NCBI RefSeq assembly: GCF_003315295.1
Contig: NZ_QNRI01000009.1
Location: forward strand, 62,001 to 126,000
DNA length: 64,000 nucleotides
Direction of reading: 5' to 3'
From: Paraliobacillus ryukyuensis
GTDB taxonomy: Bacteria > Bacillota > Bacilli > Bacillales > Amphibacillaceae
In this document: piece after piece, positions 38,336-47,738 of the stretch
Layout: each line of letters opens with the position of its first letter
Position numbering within the stretch: position 1 is the stretch's first letter
Notes under the pieces: model-generated
Seen by the model: only the letters and a program-made list of their open reading frames with translations
Databases searched by the model: none
Told to the model about the DNA's origin: nothing
Program-made: the position numbers and the translations under genes

Positions 38336-38349
38336 ATCACAGCTGTGAT
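38336..38349. promoter_or_regulatory. 14-base perfect palindrome between araC-type gene and M24 gene
   Basis: ATCACAGCTGTGAT is a perfect palindrome located 89 bases before the M24-fold gene and about 200 bases before the AraC-type gene. It may be an operator. Confidence 0.4.
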
Positions 38350-38437
38350 CATTGGCTGTTATTTTCTCTTGGACATTTTCCAGCAGGGTCGTTTTAATAC
38401 GGCATGTTATTTGCTAAAAAATAAAAGGAGAATCATA

Positions 38438-39823
38438 ATGGAAATTCAATTAAAACAAGTAACCCCGCCCAAAATTCACACTAACATCCAATCTGTTATT
38501 TTAACGGATGATACCTTAGCAAAAAGGCACGAAAATTTTTTGCGAAAAATGAAAAAACATCAAATTGATACAGCCGTCATTTATGCAGATCGTGAACATG
38601 GTGCTAATTTTGAATATTTTACTGGGTTTGTCCCTCGTTTTGAAGAAGCTTGCCTGGTTTTGCATGACAATGGTGAAAGTTATTTATTACTTGGGAATGA
38701 AAATTTGAAATTAGCTAGTAAATCTCGTATAAAAGCAGAAGCTGTACATATTCCTTTTTTTTCTTTACCTAATCAACCAATGGGCAACGACAAAAAGTTT
38801 GCCGATTATTTTGAAGAAGCAAATATTTCTCCAGACGCTAGAATTGGTATAATTGGGTGGAAATTATTCACAAGCACAGTTTATGATAATAATGATATGT
38901 TTGAGATTCCATATTATTTTGTCAATGAAATGTATAAGTATCTCTCTGAACAAGGCAAGCTAATTAATTTTGCTTCAGCACTTATTTCACCAATTGATGG
39001 GATTAGAACTGTAAATAACGCCAACGAAATTGCCTACTATGAATACGGGGGGACTTTAGCAGGAAGTGCCCTGTATCGAGCACTGCAACGTGTTGAAATT
39101 GGTAAAACGGAAAAAGAAATTGCCGCCTTACTTGCTCAAGACGGACAACCTAATTCCGTAACGACTATTACTGCTACAGGTGCTAGATTTACGAACGCCG
39201 TTGTTTATCCACGAGACAAAGAAATTCAATTACAAGACACATTCTCGATCACCGTAGGTTATAAAGGTGGATTAAGTAGTCGAGCTGGATATATCGTAGA
39301 AGAACCCTCTCAATTACCAGATGAACAAAAAGATTATATTGAACGTGCGGCAAGGCCTTACTTTACCGCTTATGCCACTTGGCTAGAAACAATTAAAACA
39401 GGACTGAGTGGAAAAGATATGTATGCTCAAATGAAGCAGACCCTGCCACAAGAGGAATATGGCTGGTGGTTAAATCCAGGTCATTTTACAGCTGATGAAG
39501 AATGGTTAGCCTCCCCATTCACAAAAGATTCAACTGCCGTAGTCAAGAGTGGTCAGTTATTTCAAATTGATATTATCCCTAGTATCACTGGATACGCAGG
39601 TACATCATGTGAAGAGCCAATTGCCATTGCAGATAGTCATCTACGAGCAGCATTAAAGAAAGCTTATCCTGCAGTTTGGCATAGAATACAAACGAGACGA
39701 ACATATCTGATTGAGATTCTAAATATAAATATAGCTGATGAAGTACTTCCCTTAAGTGATACAATCGGTTTTTATGCACCGCTATTTCTAAATAAGACAT
39801 TAGCTTTTACCAAAAAAAATTGA
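38438..39823 (+). CDS. M24-fold (pita-bread) protein lacking the metal-site aspartates
   Basis: A 461-residue two-domain protein like Xaa-Pro aminopeptidases and creatinase: N-terminal domain about 1-190 (TAVIYADREHGANFEYFTG) and the pita-bread domain about 195-440 (IDGIRTVNNANEIAYYEYGG). Where M24 metallopeptidases have two metal-binding Asp, it reads SITVGYKGGLSSRAGYI, and the Glu-Pro-Gly motif is replaced by DIIPSITG. So it is probably not a metal peptidase; a creatinase-like hydrolase or a non-catalytic role fits. AAAAGGAG precedes the ATG at 38438. The frame open upstream of it has no support. Confidence 0.72.
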   Translation: MEIQLKQVTPPKIHTNIQSVILTDDTLAKRHENFLRKMKKHQIDTAVIYADREHGANFEYFTGFVPRFEEACLVLHDNGESYLLLGNENLKLASKSRIKAEAVHIPFFSLPNQPMGNDKKFADYFEEANISPDARIGIIGWKLFTSTVYDNNDMFEIPYYFVNEMYKYLSEQGKLINFASALISPIDGIRTVNNANEIAYYEYGGTLAGSALYRALQRVEIGKTEKEIAALLAQDGQPNSVTTITATGARFTNAVVYPRDKEIQLQDTFSITVGYKGGLSSRAGYIVEEPSQLPDEQKDYIERAARPYFTAYATWLETIKTGLSGKDMYAQMKQTLPQEEYGWWLNPGHFTADEEWLASPFTKDSTAVVKSGQLFQIDIIPSITGYAGTSCEEPIAIADSHLRAALKKAYPAVWHRIQTRRTYLIEILNINIADEVLPLSDTIGFYAPLFLNKTLAFTKKN

Positions 39824-39834
39824 TTACTAGAATC

Positions 39835-39869
39835 AATAGCATGTGAGTCTAAGTTCACATGCTATTTTT
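39835..39869. terminator. bidirectional terminator between the M24 and beta-helix genes
   Basis: AATAGCATGTGA and TCACATGCTATT form a 12-pair stem with an eight-base loop and a T run. Confidence 0.82.
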
Positions 39870-41275
39870 CACTTTACAATATCATATGTAGGTGAATCTT
39901 TTACTAATTCAAAATCAAATGCTTTTTCATCCCGAAATACAACATTAATATATTTTGATTTTTCGTCATTATTGGTTACTTTTTGAAAAGCTTGGAAAGA
40001 AGTATAATCGTTATCCTTCCACGTCCAGATGCCCTCTTTTTCAGGTTCATAATGGAATACGTTTCTACTCCATTTATTATTCATCACTGTTTGGAAATAG
40101 TTTGCTACAAAGATTCGGGTTGGTCCAGCAGTTAATATGTTCTTTTCTATTATATTATCTCGCACATCATGTTGGATTAATAACTGTCCCCCACCGAGCT
40201 CTTTTGTGTCATTTCGATAAATAATATTATGGGAGATAGAAGAGTTTTTCGTACCACCTCTTTCTTCATCATATCCACCTATCGCAATTCCAGTGTAATA
40301 ATTATTGTAGATCGTATTATTGGTAATCTCGATATTTTCGGCAAATTTGGCTGCGTGCTCTGATGTTGCTTCTATTCCAATATCATTCTCATACACCCTA
40401 TTGTTATCAATCACAATATCTGTACCACCATCCACATAGATACCTGCTGCCACGTACTCCTCGCCGTAAGCTGGATTACTATAAGAGGATATTTGATAGA
40501 CAACATTATCTTTTATCAGACCATTGCGAGCATAGTCAACACTTTGATCGGTAGCAACACCTTCGTAACCAATCACATCTATACCGATATTATTATTACG
40601 ACGGACGAGATTACCTTCGACTTGAAAGTCCTCCACATTTCCATTTAAAACAATAGACTCACTAGTACCTAGTTTCAGATCTTCCACTGTATTATTACTA
40701 ATAGTAATATCCCGGATTGCACCTGTACCGTATACGGCGATACCATGTGCATTTCCCTCATCTGCATGGGTTTCTACCCGTTGAATGTGATTATTGTTTA
40801 GTACCACATCGTTACTGTTTCCTGTTACATAGATACCCATTACAGTCTCATCGTTCAAAATTGTCGTTAAATCCTGAATCGTAAGACCACTAACCGTAAC
40901 ATGATTTTTATCTTCAATCGTAATTAATGCCGTATCACCTGCTTCATTTGCTATGTTTTGACCGCTTAAGATGACTTGTTCTGCTTTGTATGGCCGAAAA
41001 TGAATGGGCTCTGCTTCCGATCCGCTATGTTGGACAATTAATACTTCTTTATACGTCCCTTCCCGAATCAAGACTGTTGTGCCAGGAGTAGCTTCCGCAG
41101 CTGCTTTTGCTAGCGAACGGAATGGCTTCGTTTTTGTCCCAGGGTTTTCATCATTGCCATCTGTAGCGACGTAAATATTATTCGATTTATTGACTTGGTT
41201 CTGATTTGACGGAAAGTAAAGAAACCAACCAATAGACACCACTATAAATAATAATAAAGCTAAACTTAATTTCAT
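39869..41275 (-). CDS. secreted right-handed beta-helix protein (pectate lyase-like)
   Basis: A 468-residue protein with a signal peptide or anchor (about 1-25), the DUF1565-like opening YVATDGNDENPGTKTKPFRSLAKAAAEA (shown in two parts in the family: YVATDGND, then KPF-SLAKA), and many N-x-I/V repeats of a parallel beta-helix (NNHIQRV, NNTVEDL, NNTIYNN). Such proteins bind or cut polysaccharides; the PL9-type calcium/lysine site cannot be confirmed by eye. GGAGAAATCAA precedes the ATG at 41275, so the upstream codons are not used. It is encoded alone. Confidence 0.78.
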   Translation of the reverse strand: MKLSLALLLFIVVSIGWFLYFPSNQNQVNKSNNIYVATDGNDENPGTKTKPFRSLAKAAAEATPGTTVLIREGTYKEVLIVQHSGSEAEPIHFRPYKAEQVILSGQNIANEAGDTALITIEDKNHVTVSGLTIQDLTTILNDETVMGIYVTGNSNDVVLNNNHIQRVETHADEGNAHGIAVYGTGAIRDITISNNTVEDLKLGTSESIVLNGNVEDFQVEGNLVRRNNNIGIDVIGYEGVATDQSVDYARNGLIKDNVVYQISSYSNPAYGEEYVAAGIYVDGGTDIVIDNNRVYENDIGIEATSEHAAKFAENIEITNNTIYNNYYTGIAIGGYDEERGGTKNSSISHNIIYRNDTKELGGGQLLIQHDVRDNIIEKNILTAGPTRIFVANYFQTVMNNKWSRNVFHYEPEKEGIWTWKDNDYTSFQAFQKVTNNDEKSKYINVVFRDEKAFDFELVKDSPTYDIVK

Positions 41276-41630
41276 TTGATTTCTCCAATTCTTATAAAAT
41301 AAGTGCACTTGTTTTATTTTCCTCACAGTTCTGGATCAATTCGTTGAAAATTCGATGCCAGCTATCCCTCATATAATTATAATGCCAATCACTCCAGATT
41401 AAAGAGGTTAATTGATTGCTCTCTATTATACACTTAATCTAAGCAATTGTTTCTTACTCAAGGTTTTGTATATTGATAAAATACATTAAAACAGTTACAA
41501 AAGGTGGTATATATTTGTTTTTTGGAAGATAAGAAACTAAATAATAAGTGTTTTTTGAGAGAAAATGAGCGGTTATAGAAGTAACCCCCATATCAACAAA
41601 ATGATAAACACTCTGCTGATTTAATCCCAC
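41276..41630. other. non-coding gap with no recognised element
   Basis: Upstream region of the beta-helix gene, very AT-rich. No gene or convincing promoter is seen apart from the terminator of the chemoreceptor gene at its right end. Confidence 0.45.
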
Positions 41631-41668
41631 AAAAAAGAGCCACGGTGATTAATACCGCGACCCACTCT
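41631..41668 (-). terminator. terminator of the chemoreceptor gene
   Basis: On the minus strand GTCGCGGT and ACCGTGGC form a stem with G-U pairs and a seven-base loop, followed by CTC and six Ts. Confidence 0.6.
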
Positions 41669-41677
41669 AAAGTAATT

Positions 41678-43327
41678 TTATAATGTGAATTTATTAACCG
41701 TTCCATTTAACTCATCAGTAAGTGTACGAAGTTCTGTTACCTTCGTGACGACATTTTGGAACGCAGTTAACTGTTCTTGGGTTGAAGCTGCAATTTCTTC
41801 ATTTCCAGAAGCAGTTTCTTCAACAACGGCACTGATACTTTCTACATTTTGTAGGACATCACTTCCAAGACCTTTCGAATGTTCGATACCTTGCATTAAT
41901 TCTTCAAGTTTATCTGTAATAGATACTACTTTCCGATTAATATCATCGAAAGCTGTATTCGTTGTTTCCATAGAGGATCTTTCTTCTTCTGAAATAGACA
42001 CCCCTTTATCTACGGCACTAGTCACCGCTTCAATTCCAGTTTCTATTGAACCAACCATATCAAAAATTTCTGTTGTTGCTTCGGTTGTTTCTTCCGCCAA
42101 TTTCCTGACTTCATCTGCAACAACGGCAAAGCCTTTTCCTGCCTCGCCTGCACGTGAAGCTTCAATAGCTGCATTAAGCGCTAGTAAGTTTGTTTGATTT
42201 GCAATATCAGAAACCGAATGTGCCATTGCTTGGATTTTTTTCGTTGATTCCACAAATGATTGTGTAGCTGACTTAATACTTTCTGTTGTTGCTGCGTTAT
42301 CTTGAATCAATGCACGTTGTTTTTCCAAAGCTGCTAAACCTGCTTTAACTGCTTGAATTGCTTCACTACCAAATTGGACAGATTGATCTGTATAATTCAC
42401 ATTCGATGCAAAAGCTTTATCCATTTGTTCAACTTTCGTAACTGCATCTTGAAGATCAGAGGAAATCGTTTGCGTGCCTTGTGCTAATTCATCGGTAGAA
42501 GCAGCAACCTGTTGATTAATTTCTGTTACCGTTCCATTCTCTTTTTCAATCTCTTCAGCAAAACCTTCTACCTGTTTGCTTACTGAACCAATAGAATTAA
42601 GTAAGGTCCTTATTTGTTCAATCATCTGGTCAAAGGAACGATTTAATTGCCCTAACTCATCATCTTTTTTATAGTCAATTGGCTCGATCGCTAGATTCCC
42701 ATTAGTTACTTCATTGGAATTAGCTGCTAATTGTTTAAGTGTTTTTGTGATAGGGCTAGTAATTCGATTAGAGACAAATGCACTAATAGCTATTAAGATA
42801 AGTACCCCTATAGCAGAAGCGATAATAATAAACTGCACTTTTTGAGATAACGCTTCCTGTGACTGCTCATATCCAGCTTCTGCGTACAATTGTAGCATGT
42901 ACACATCATTTTCAATACCAGCTAATCGTGATGCCTGCTTATCCGCTGCAGAACCATCGCCAGTTTCTAAAACTTCTAGCGTAGCTTCTTTCCACTCACC
43001 GAACTTATCTGTTATTTTTGTGACGTAATTTCTACTTTCTTCTTGGGTAACGATATTGTTTAATTCAGTTAACAGTTCTTCACTTAATTCGATTGAAGTA
43101 GTTGCTTCTTGGACTAATGCATCAGATTGATTCGTCGAAAAGCTAGACAAGCTCTGTTGTGTCGAGTGCATTTCTGACTTAAATTGTTCGATTGTCACCA
43201 GAGAATCCACTTGATCGGAATTAGAAGATTGAATTTGTAGCATATTAATAATGATATAAGCAATTATAGCTACTGCTAACACTATGGTTGTAAGTGTATT
43301 AAAAAATAATTTCTTTTTGATTGACAT
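41678..43327 (-). CDS. methyl-accepting chemotaxis protein
   Basis: A 549-residue chemoreceptor. Membrane segments at about 8-30 and 167-190 flank an all-helical sensor of about 135 residues. A HAMP domain (about 190-245) and the cytoplasmic signalling coiled coil follow, with the highly conserved tip [18 protein letters not shown] continuing [18 protein letters not shown]. It starts nine bases after the BMP-type lipoprotein gene, so the two are co-transcribed. Sensing the ligand-loaded binding protein would be an attractive inference; the sensor itself has no small-molecule motif that I recognise. Confidence 0.92.
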   Translation of the reverse strand: MSIKKKLFFNTLTTIVLAVAIIAYIIINMLQIQSSNSDQVDSLVTIEQFKSEMHSTQQSLSSFSTNQSDALVQEATTSIELSEELLTELNNIVTQEESRNYVTKITDKFGEWKEATLEVLETGDGSAADKQASRLAGIENDVYMLQLYAEAGYEQSQEALSQKVQFIIIASAIGVLILIAISAFVSNRITSPITKTLKQLAANSNEVTNGNLAIEPIDYKKDDELGQLNRSFDQMIEQIRTLLNSIGSVSKQVEGFAEEIEKENGTVTEINQQVAASTDELAQGTQTISSDLQDAVTKVEQMDKAFASNVNYTDQSVQFGSEAIQAVKAGLAALEKQRALIQDNAATTESIKSATQSFVESTKKIQAMAHSVSDIANQTNLLALNAAIEASRAGEAGKGFAVVADEVRKLAEETTEATTEIFDMVGSIETGIEAVTSAVDKGVSISEEERSSMETTNTAFDDINRKVVSITDKLEELMQGIEHSKGLGSDVLQNVESISAVVEETASGNEEIAASTQEQLTAFQNVVTKVTELRTLTDELNGTVNKFTL

Positions 43328-43336
43328 AATATCCCC

Positions 43337-44308
43337 CTACTCTTGGCTCGCTACTTGTTCTTTCGCAGCTTCGATTTTGGTTTCAATATCACTTGGAAAA
43401 TCTGCAACACGTAATGGTGCTAATCCAACGCCTTCATTGGAAATACCAAATTCTAAATTTTCACCTGATAGTGACCCACCATTCACTTGCTGCTCGACAA
43501 CTTGGTAAATAGCTTTATCAATATTTTTCATAACAGATGTAATCACTGCTTCTTCAGCCTGGAAATATTGATCTGTATCTACACCAATAGCATATTTCCC
43601 TTGTGCTTGTGCCTCTTTTAATACACCTACACCTGTAAAACCAGCTGCCGCAAATAGAATGTCTGCATCATTATCAATCATTTCTCGTGTAAGCTGTGCA
43701 CCTAATTTATCATCGTTATATGTACCAGCATATGCTTCATCTACGACAATGTCTGGATTAACTGATTTTGCGCCTGATTCAAATCCCTTGTAAAAATCAT
43801 GGATAATTGGCACATCTTCTCCACCAATAAACCCAAGGTGATCTGTTTTGGTTGTTAAAGCAGATACAACGCCCGCTAAGTAACTAGCTTGATCAACTCT
43901 AAAACTAACCGACGTAATGTTTTCTAATTCTGACACCGAATCAATTAATAAAAACTCTTGGTCAGGGTACTCTTTAGCTACTTTTTCAAGATCCTCTTGT
44001 CCTTGATACCCTACCGCAATCACTAAGTCATTCCCTTGTTCTACTAACTCACGAAATCCTTGCTCATATGTTTCAGTAGATGCAATTTCTCGATAGTCAA
44101 ACACCACATCTAAATTATCTCTCGCTTGAACAAGGCCATTAAAAGCAAGATCACTAAAGGACTGATCGCCTAATCCAACATCCGATAACATCACCCCTAC
44201 TTTATATTTACCTTCTGTTGCGTTGATTTCTTTTTTTTGCCCACATCCCGCTACCACTAATAAACTAATTATCATAGTTAACAGAATAACGATTTTTTTA
44301 TTTTTCAT
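43337..44308 (-). CDS. BMP-family substrate-binding lipoprotein
   Basis: A 323-residue lipoprotein with signal peptide and lipobox VVAGC (Cys22). The fold matches the basic-membrane-protein/PnrA (Med/TmpC) family: DQSFSDLAFNGL, IAVGYQGQEDL, VSFRVDQASYLAGVVSAL, HLGFIGGEDVP, and AIGVDTDQYFQ. These proteins typically bind nucleosides for an ABC importer, but none lies adjacent. Instead a chemoreceptor follows nine bases downstream. The nucleoside operon at 4-10 kb makes a nucleoside ligand plausible. Confidence 0.88.
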   Translation of the reverse strand: MKNKKIVILLTMIISLLVVAGCGQKKEINATEGKYKVGVMLSDVGLGDQSFSDLAFNGLVQARDNLDVVFDYREIASTETYEQGFRELVEQGNDLVIAVGYQGQEDLEKVAKEYPDQEFLLIDSVSELENITSVSFRVDQASYLAGVVSALTTKTDHLGFIGGEDVPIIHDFYKGFESGAKSVNPDIVVDEAYAGTYNDDKLGAQLTREMIDNDADILFAAAGFTGVGVLKEAQAQGKYAIGVDTDQYFQAEEAVITSVMKNIDKAIYQVVEQQVNGGSLSGENLEFGISNEGVGLAPLRVADFPSDIETKIEAAKEQVASQE

Positions 44309-44364
44309 ACTTTTCCCCCTAAAAAATTCTATACTTATTTAATCGACAAAATCTGTCTAATTTT

Positions 44365-44397
44365 AATGTATTTACATTAATTTAACAGAAATACATT
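44365..44397. promoter_or_regulatory. inverted repeat upstream of the BMP gene
   Basis: AATGTATTT and AAATACATT are perfect nine-base arms, 15 bases apart, located 57-89 bases before the ATG of the BMP-MCP operon. It is a likely operator. Confidence 0.5.
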
Positions 44398-44507
44398 TGG
44401 GTTATGTAGAATGGTTGTCGATTTTTGGGAGAACAAAATTTAATTTGTTCGTAGACGTTTTTCTTTATCAGTATAATTCGGTTGTCTTTCCGATGAACGT
44501 TAAACAT

Positions 44508-44532
44508 AAAAAAACCGGCATTACGCCGGTTT
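44508..44532 (-). terminator. terminator of the NmrA-like gene
   Basis: AAACCGGC and GCCGGTTT form a stem with a five-base loop; seven Ts follow on the minus strand. Confidence 0.85.
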
Positions 44533-44547
44533 GTCAGATCAATATGC

Positions 44548-45420
44548 TTAATTTGATTGTGAAATATCATTTACAAGCTGTTTAAGCGCTTGATCGATTG
44601 GTGTAACAGGTCGACCTAAAACCGCTTCAAAATCGTTACTTTCAATGGCAAGTGAGCCTCTCCGAATACTTCGTTGAATCTCTACTACCAATGGAAGAAC
44701 AGATTCAGGTAGCCCTTGCTCTTTCATTATTTGTTCATATTCTTCATCATTCACATGTTGAACAGGCACTTCTTTTTCTAACACATTACTTAGCGTACCT
44801 GCTACATCTTCTTGCGTTACTAACGGAGCGGATAATTCATAAATTGTGTTTTCATGGCCTTCTCCAACTAGAACAGAAGCTGCGGCATCTGCATAATCTT
44901 GTTGTAATGCATACCCTACTTTTCCATCTCCAGCTGCTGTTACCCATGGCGCTCCATTCATCGCACCTTGAATACTACCCATTTCATTTTCTAAATACCA
45001 ATTGTTACGCAAAATAGAATAGGAAATACCAGTCTTGCGAATTAAGTTTTCCGTTGCTACATGCGGTGGAGCCATTAGATTCGTACTTTCTGTCGCATTT
45101 GCCAAGCTTGTATAAGCAATAAAATTCACGCCTGCACGTTCGGCTGCTTCAACCGCATTAGTATGTTGCTTAATCCTTGTCTCATCATCTCCATCAGCAG
45201 AAATAATCAATAAGCGATCAATTCCCTCAAACGCCTTATCTAAGGTTTCAGGATAATCAAAATCTCCCTGACGCACGTCTATTCCACGTTCACTTAGATG
45301 GGCTGCTTTCTCTGGATTTCGTACACTAACTGCTAAGTCACTTGCAGGAACTGTTTTTAATAGTGCTTCCACAACTTTTGATCCTAAATTACCTGTTGCG
45401 CCTGTTGTTAGTATTTTCAA
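44548..45420 (-). CDS. NmrA/QOR2-like NAD(P)H-dependent oxidoreductase
   Basis: A 290-residue atypical short-chain dehydrogenase. The dinucleotide motif GATGNLGSKV is at residues 7-16; LLIISADGDDETRIKQH and YTSLANATESTNLMAPPH match NAD(P)H:quinone oxidoreductase type 2 (YtfG) relatives. Likely role is quinone or reactive-compound reduction, or NADP-sensing regulation as in NmrA. The catalytic Tyr-x3-Lys of classical SDRs is absent, as usual for this subfamily. It ends next to a good terminator. Confidence 0.82.
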   Translation of the reverse strand: MKILTTGATGNLGSKVVEALLKTVPASDLAVSVRNPEKAAHLSERGIDVRQGDFDYPETLDKAFEGIDRLLIISADGDDETRIKQHTNAVEAAERAGVNFIAYTSLANATESTNLMAPPHVATENLIRKTGISYSILRNNWYLENEMGSIQGAMNGAPWVTAAGDGKVGYALQQDYADAAASVLVGEGHENTIYELSAPLVTQEDVAGTLSNVLEKEVPVQHVNDEEYEQIMKEQGLPESVLPLVVEIQRSIRRGSLAIESNDFEAVLGRPVTPIDQALKQLVNDISQSN

Positions 45421-45470
45421 TTGTATCTTCTCCTTTCATTATGCCTAACTAATTTAATTTCTTTTCTAAC

Positions 45471-45929
45471 TTATACAGCGTTGGCTTTTTTCAGTCCTTT
45501 TATTACACCAACATGCATTCCCTCATGGAATGTTGTGAAACTAAGAATTTCACCTACAGTTGAAAGCGACTGAAATGATTGAATTGCCTCATCTTGCAGT
45601 TGTCCCGCTAAAGCTTCTTTTAATTGTGCAGGGTGCGCTTCAAGCAGTTGTTTTAATTCATCGAGCGTCGGTACCTCCCCTTGCCACTCTGCCGGCTTCG
45701 TACCTGGAGTGAATAACTCAAGATAACGAGGGGGTGTTTTAATACTTTTACCACCAAATTTATTTAACAACGTATTTTGGACGGTATAAATGTGCCCTAA
45801 ATTCCATCTAATATTATTATTAAAACCTTGCGGGATCAAATCTGCCTGTTCTTCTGTTAAACCTTCAAATAATTGCAATGTGCTATTTCTACTTAAGTCA
45901 ACCTGGTTAAATATCATTTCCTCGTTCAT
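45471..45929 (-). CDS. DinB-like four-helix protein
   Basis: A 152-residue protein of the DinB/YfiT-like family: NIRWNLGHIYTVQNTLL has the first metal-site histidine (NLGHI), and SFTTFHEGMHVGVIKGL has the two later ones (FHEGMH). Relatives are thiol-dependent transferases or hydrolases, and the substrate is unknown. A GTG four codons earlier lies too close to GGAG; ATG at 45929 is chosen. It ends 50 bases before the NmrA-like gene on the same strand and may be co-transcribed. Confidence 0.8.
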   Translation of the reverse strand: MNEEMIFNQVDLSRNSTLQLFEGLTEEQADLIPQGFNNNIRWNLGHIYTVQNTLLNKFGGKSIKTPPRYLELFTPGTKPAEWQGEVPTLDELKQLLEAHPAQLKEALAGQLQDEAIQSFQSLSTVGEILSFTTFHEGMHVGVIKGLKKANAV

Positions 45930-46068
45930 TTTCGTATGCACTCCTCTCTTATCTTTATTGTACCCAGCATTCTTTTCACCATCAAACTATATGACTTCGT
46001 GATTGCTCGAGTAGATATATTTTGTGATAATGATAAATATATGTCTTACATAGAATGGAGTGGCATTT

Positions 46069-46194
46069 ATGTCAAAAGACAAACAGAAACTATCCTATCC
46101 AAAGATCTTTACCATCGTTTCCTTATTTATACTTGCACTAATTGATGTTAGTCTAAAAATTGGACACGGTAAATTGGGAGGAATTAAAGTATAA
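46069..46194 (+). pseudogene. 5' fragment of a small membrane gene cut by the IS
   Basis: An open frame starts at ATG 46069 behind GGAGTGG and encodes MSKDKQKLSYPKIFTIVSLF followed by ILALIDVS, which is a start with one hydrophobic segment. From about 46143 the sequence is the left end of the IS element, so the last 15 codons to the stop at 46194 are IS-derived. The original gene was probably longer; its other part is not on the far side of the IS. Confidence 0.55.
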
Positions 46195-46227
46195 GAAAAC
46201 AAACAATTTTACGGGAGTGTCCAAAAA

Positions 46228-46515
46228 ATGAGAAAAACATATGATAAAGAATTCAAATTACAAGCAGTCCGCATGGTAAAGGAGGACGGCAAGAGAATCG
46301 CGGAAGTTGCACGGGAATTAGATTTAGCTGAACAAACCCTTCATAACTGGGTGAAGAAATACAATCAAGGAAAAGAAACGGCTTTTGTTGGTAGTGGAAA
46401 CATACAGCCTGAACAGAAGGCGGAACGTGAGCTGCAAAAACGGGTCCGTGATCTGGAAGAGGAAAATGCCATCTTAAAAAAGGCTATGGGCATCTTCGCC
46501 AAAGACCAGAAGTAA
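46228..46515 (+). CDS. IS3-family transposase OrfA
   Basis: A 95-residue helix-turn-helix protein with the typical start MRKTYDKEFKLQAVRMV, the recognition helix LAEQTLHNWVKKY, and a C-terminal leucine-zipper (ELQKRVRDLEEENAILKKA). The AAAAAAG heptamer at 46476-46482, in phase as A-AAA-AAG, is the usual -1 frameshift site that fuses OrfA to OrfB. TAA lies 33 bases after it. GGGAG precedes the ATG. Confidence 0.9.
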   Translation: MRKTYDKEFKLQAVRMVKEDGKRIAEVARELDLAEQTLHNWVKKYNQGKETAFVGSGNIQPEQKAERELQKRVRDLEEENAILKKAMGIFAKDQK

Positions 46516-47392
46516 TTTATTCCTTCATTTATAAGCACCGACATGAATTTCGTGTAGCGAAGATGTGTGAAGTATTAGGTGTGCCAAAAGCGGTTATTAT
46601 GATTGGCTTAACCGGCCAAAAAGTGAACAGAAAAAGAGTCGAGAGCGCCTCACCGCGCGCATTAAACGAATTTATTTAGAATCTAGAAAAATCTATGGAA
46701 GTCCTAAAATCACGAAAATACTAAACGCACAAGGTATTAGTGTATCTCAGAAGACAGTGACACGGATTATGAGAGAAAACAACATTCGATCCAAAACAGT
46801 AAAAAAATATAAAGCAACAACGAATTCCAAGCATCACTTGCCTATTTATCCAAATTTATTAAATCAACACTTTAAAGTAGATAAACCAGGTCAGGTTTGG
46901 GTCGGTGACATCACGTATATCTGGACAAGTGAAGGCTGGTTGTATTTAGCTTCTATTATGGATCTCTATTCACGTAGGATTATTGGTTGGGCAATGGGAA
47001 AACGGATGACCAAGGAACTTGTCATAACAGCTATGAAGCGAGCGATGGTTACACAACCTCCAACAAAAGGTTTGATTCATCATTCCGACCGAGGTAGCCA
47101 GTATGCCTCTAAAGCTTATCAAGACCTATTGCGTGAAAATGGAATACTGACAAGTATGAGTAGAAAAGGAAACTGTTACGATAAAGCTTGTATAGAATCC
47201 TTTCATGGTATCATCAAAAGAGAATTAATTTTTCATGAAAATTATAAAACTAGACATCAAGCAAAAAGCAGTATTTTCGAGTATATTGTCAGCTTTTATA
47301 ATTACAAGCGTATTCATTCAACCAATCAATACATGTCACCTATTCACTATGAAAAGAACTATTATAAGGACTTAACCCATACAGCTGTGTAG
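46512..47392 (+). pseudogene. IS3-family transposase OrfB, frameshifted
   Basis: The DDE integrase frame begins as VIYSFIYKHRHEFRVAKM and runs to GVPK at 46589, then loses phase. An additional A in the run at 46586-46589 would restore the family sequence (K)SGYYDWLNRPKSEQ and join it to the frame that continues from before 46757 to 47392. The catalytic residues are intact downstream: WVGDITYIW, HHSDRGSQY and CIESFHGIIKRE. The single-base deletion probably makes the transposase inactive unless it is a sequencing error. Confidence 0.8.
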
Positions 47393-47398
47393 AAGATA

Positions 47399-47716
47399 TT
47401 ATCCTCTCTGTTCGCTGTGTCTATTTTCTTGACATAATATCAGATGTTCATTCTTAGTAGACTGGAAATAACACATTGCATTGCCTATAAAGGAGCCGAT
47501 AGCTACTTGGTATCCTGTTTCTTCTAACATTTCTCTTTTTAAGCATTCTTTATCACTTTCGTTGTTTTCAATTCCCCCACCTGGCAAAAAGTGATTTCCG
47601 TTAAGGGTTTGTACAGCTAATACTTTATCTTTAGAATCATTAAAAATGATAGCGTAAGCACCTTTTCTAACTGAATAATCAACATTTTTCTTTTTGTTTC
47701 CAAATATCTCACCCAT
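47399..47716 (-). pseudogene. NUDIX hydrolase truncated by the IS
   Basis: A NUDIX-fold protein begins MGEIFGNKKKNVDYSVRKGAY and has a complete NUDIX box (GGGIENNESDKECLKREMLEETGY). Its natural sequence ends near STKNEHL, at the IS right boundary; the last 14 residues (ILCQENRHSEQRG) are encoded by the IS. The remaining beta strands and helix are missing. It is therefore a broken MutT-like gene; AGGTGTG precedes the ATG. The neighbouring NUDIX gene at 47739 is intact, and the two may be old duplicates. Confidence 0.75.
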
Positions 47717-47738
47717 TTATCACACCTACTTTACTTTT

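Larger units (their letters stand above)
46143..47442 (+). mobile_element. IS3-family (IS150-like) insertion sequence, probably inactive
   Basis: About 1.3 kb. Imperfect inverted ends: left TGATGTTAGTCTAAAAATTG and the complement of the right end, TGATATTATGTC, both continue to GACAC and share a pattern. Two overlapping frames (orfA and orfB) code for an IS3 transposase with a -1 slippery AAAAAAG. orfB carries a frameshift. No clear target duplication is visible, and the flanking gene pieces do not match each other. Element boundaries are provisional. Confidence 0.8.

Noticed and set aside
41685-42197. 170-residue plus-strand frame within the chemoreceptor gene
   Set aside because: It is the antisense shadow of the conserved signalling coiled coil.
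46143-47442. Complete, active IS with a target site duplication
   Set aside because: The short GATG match near both ends does not agree with the inverted-end positions, and orfB is frameshifted.
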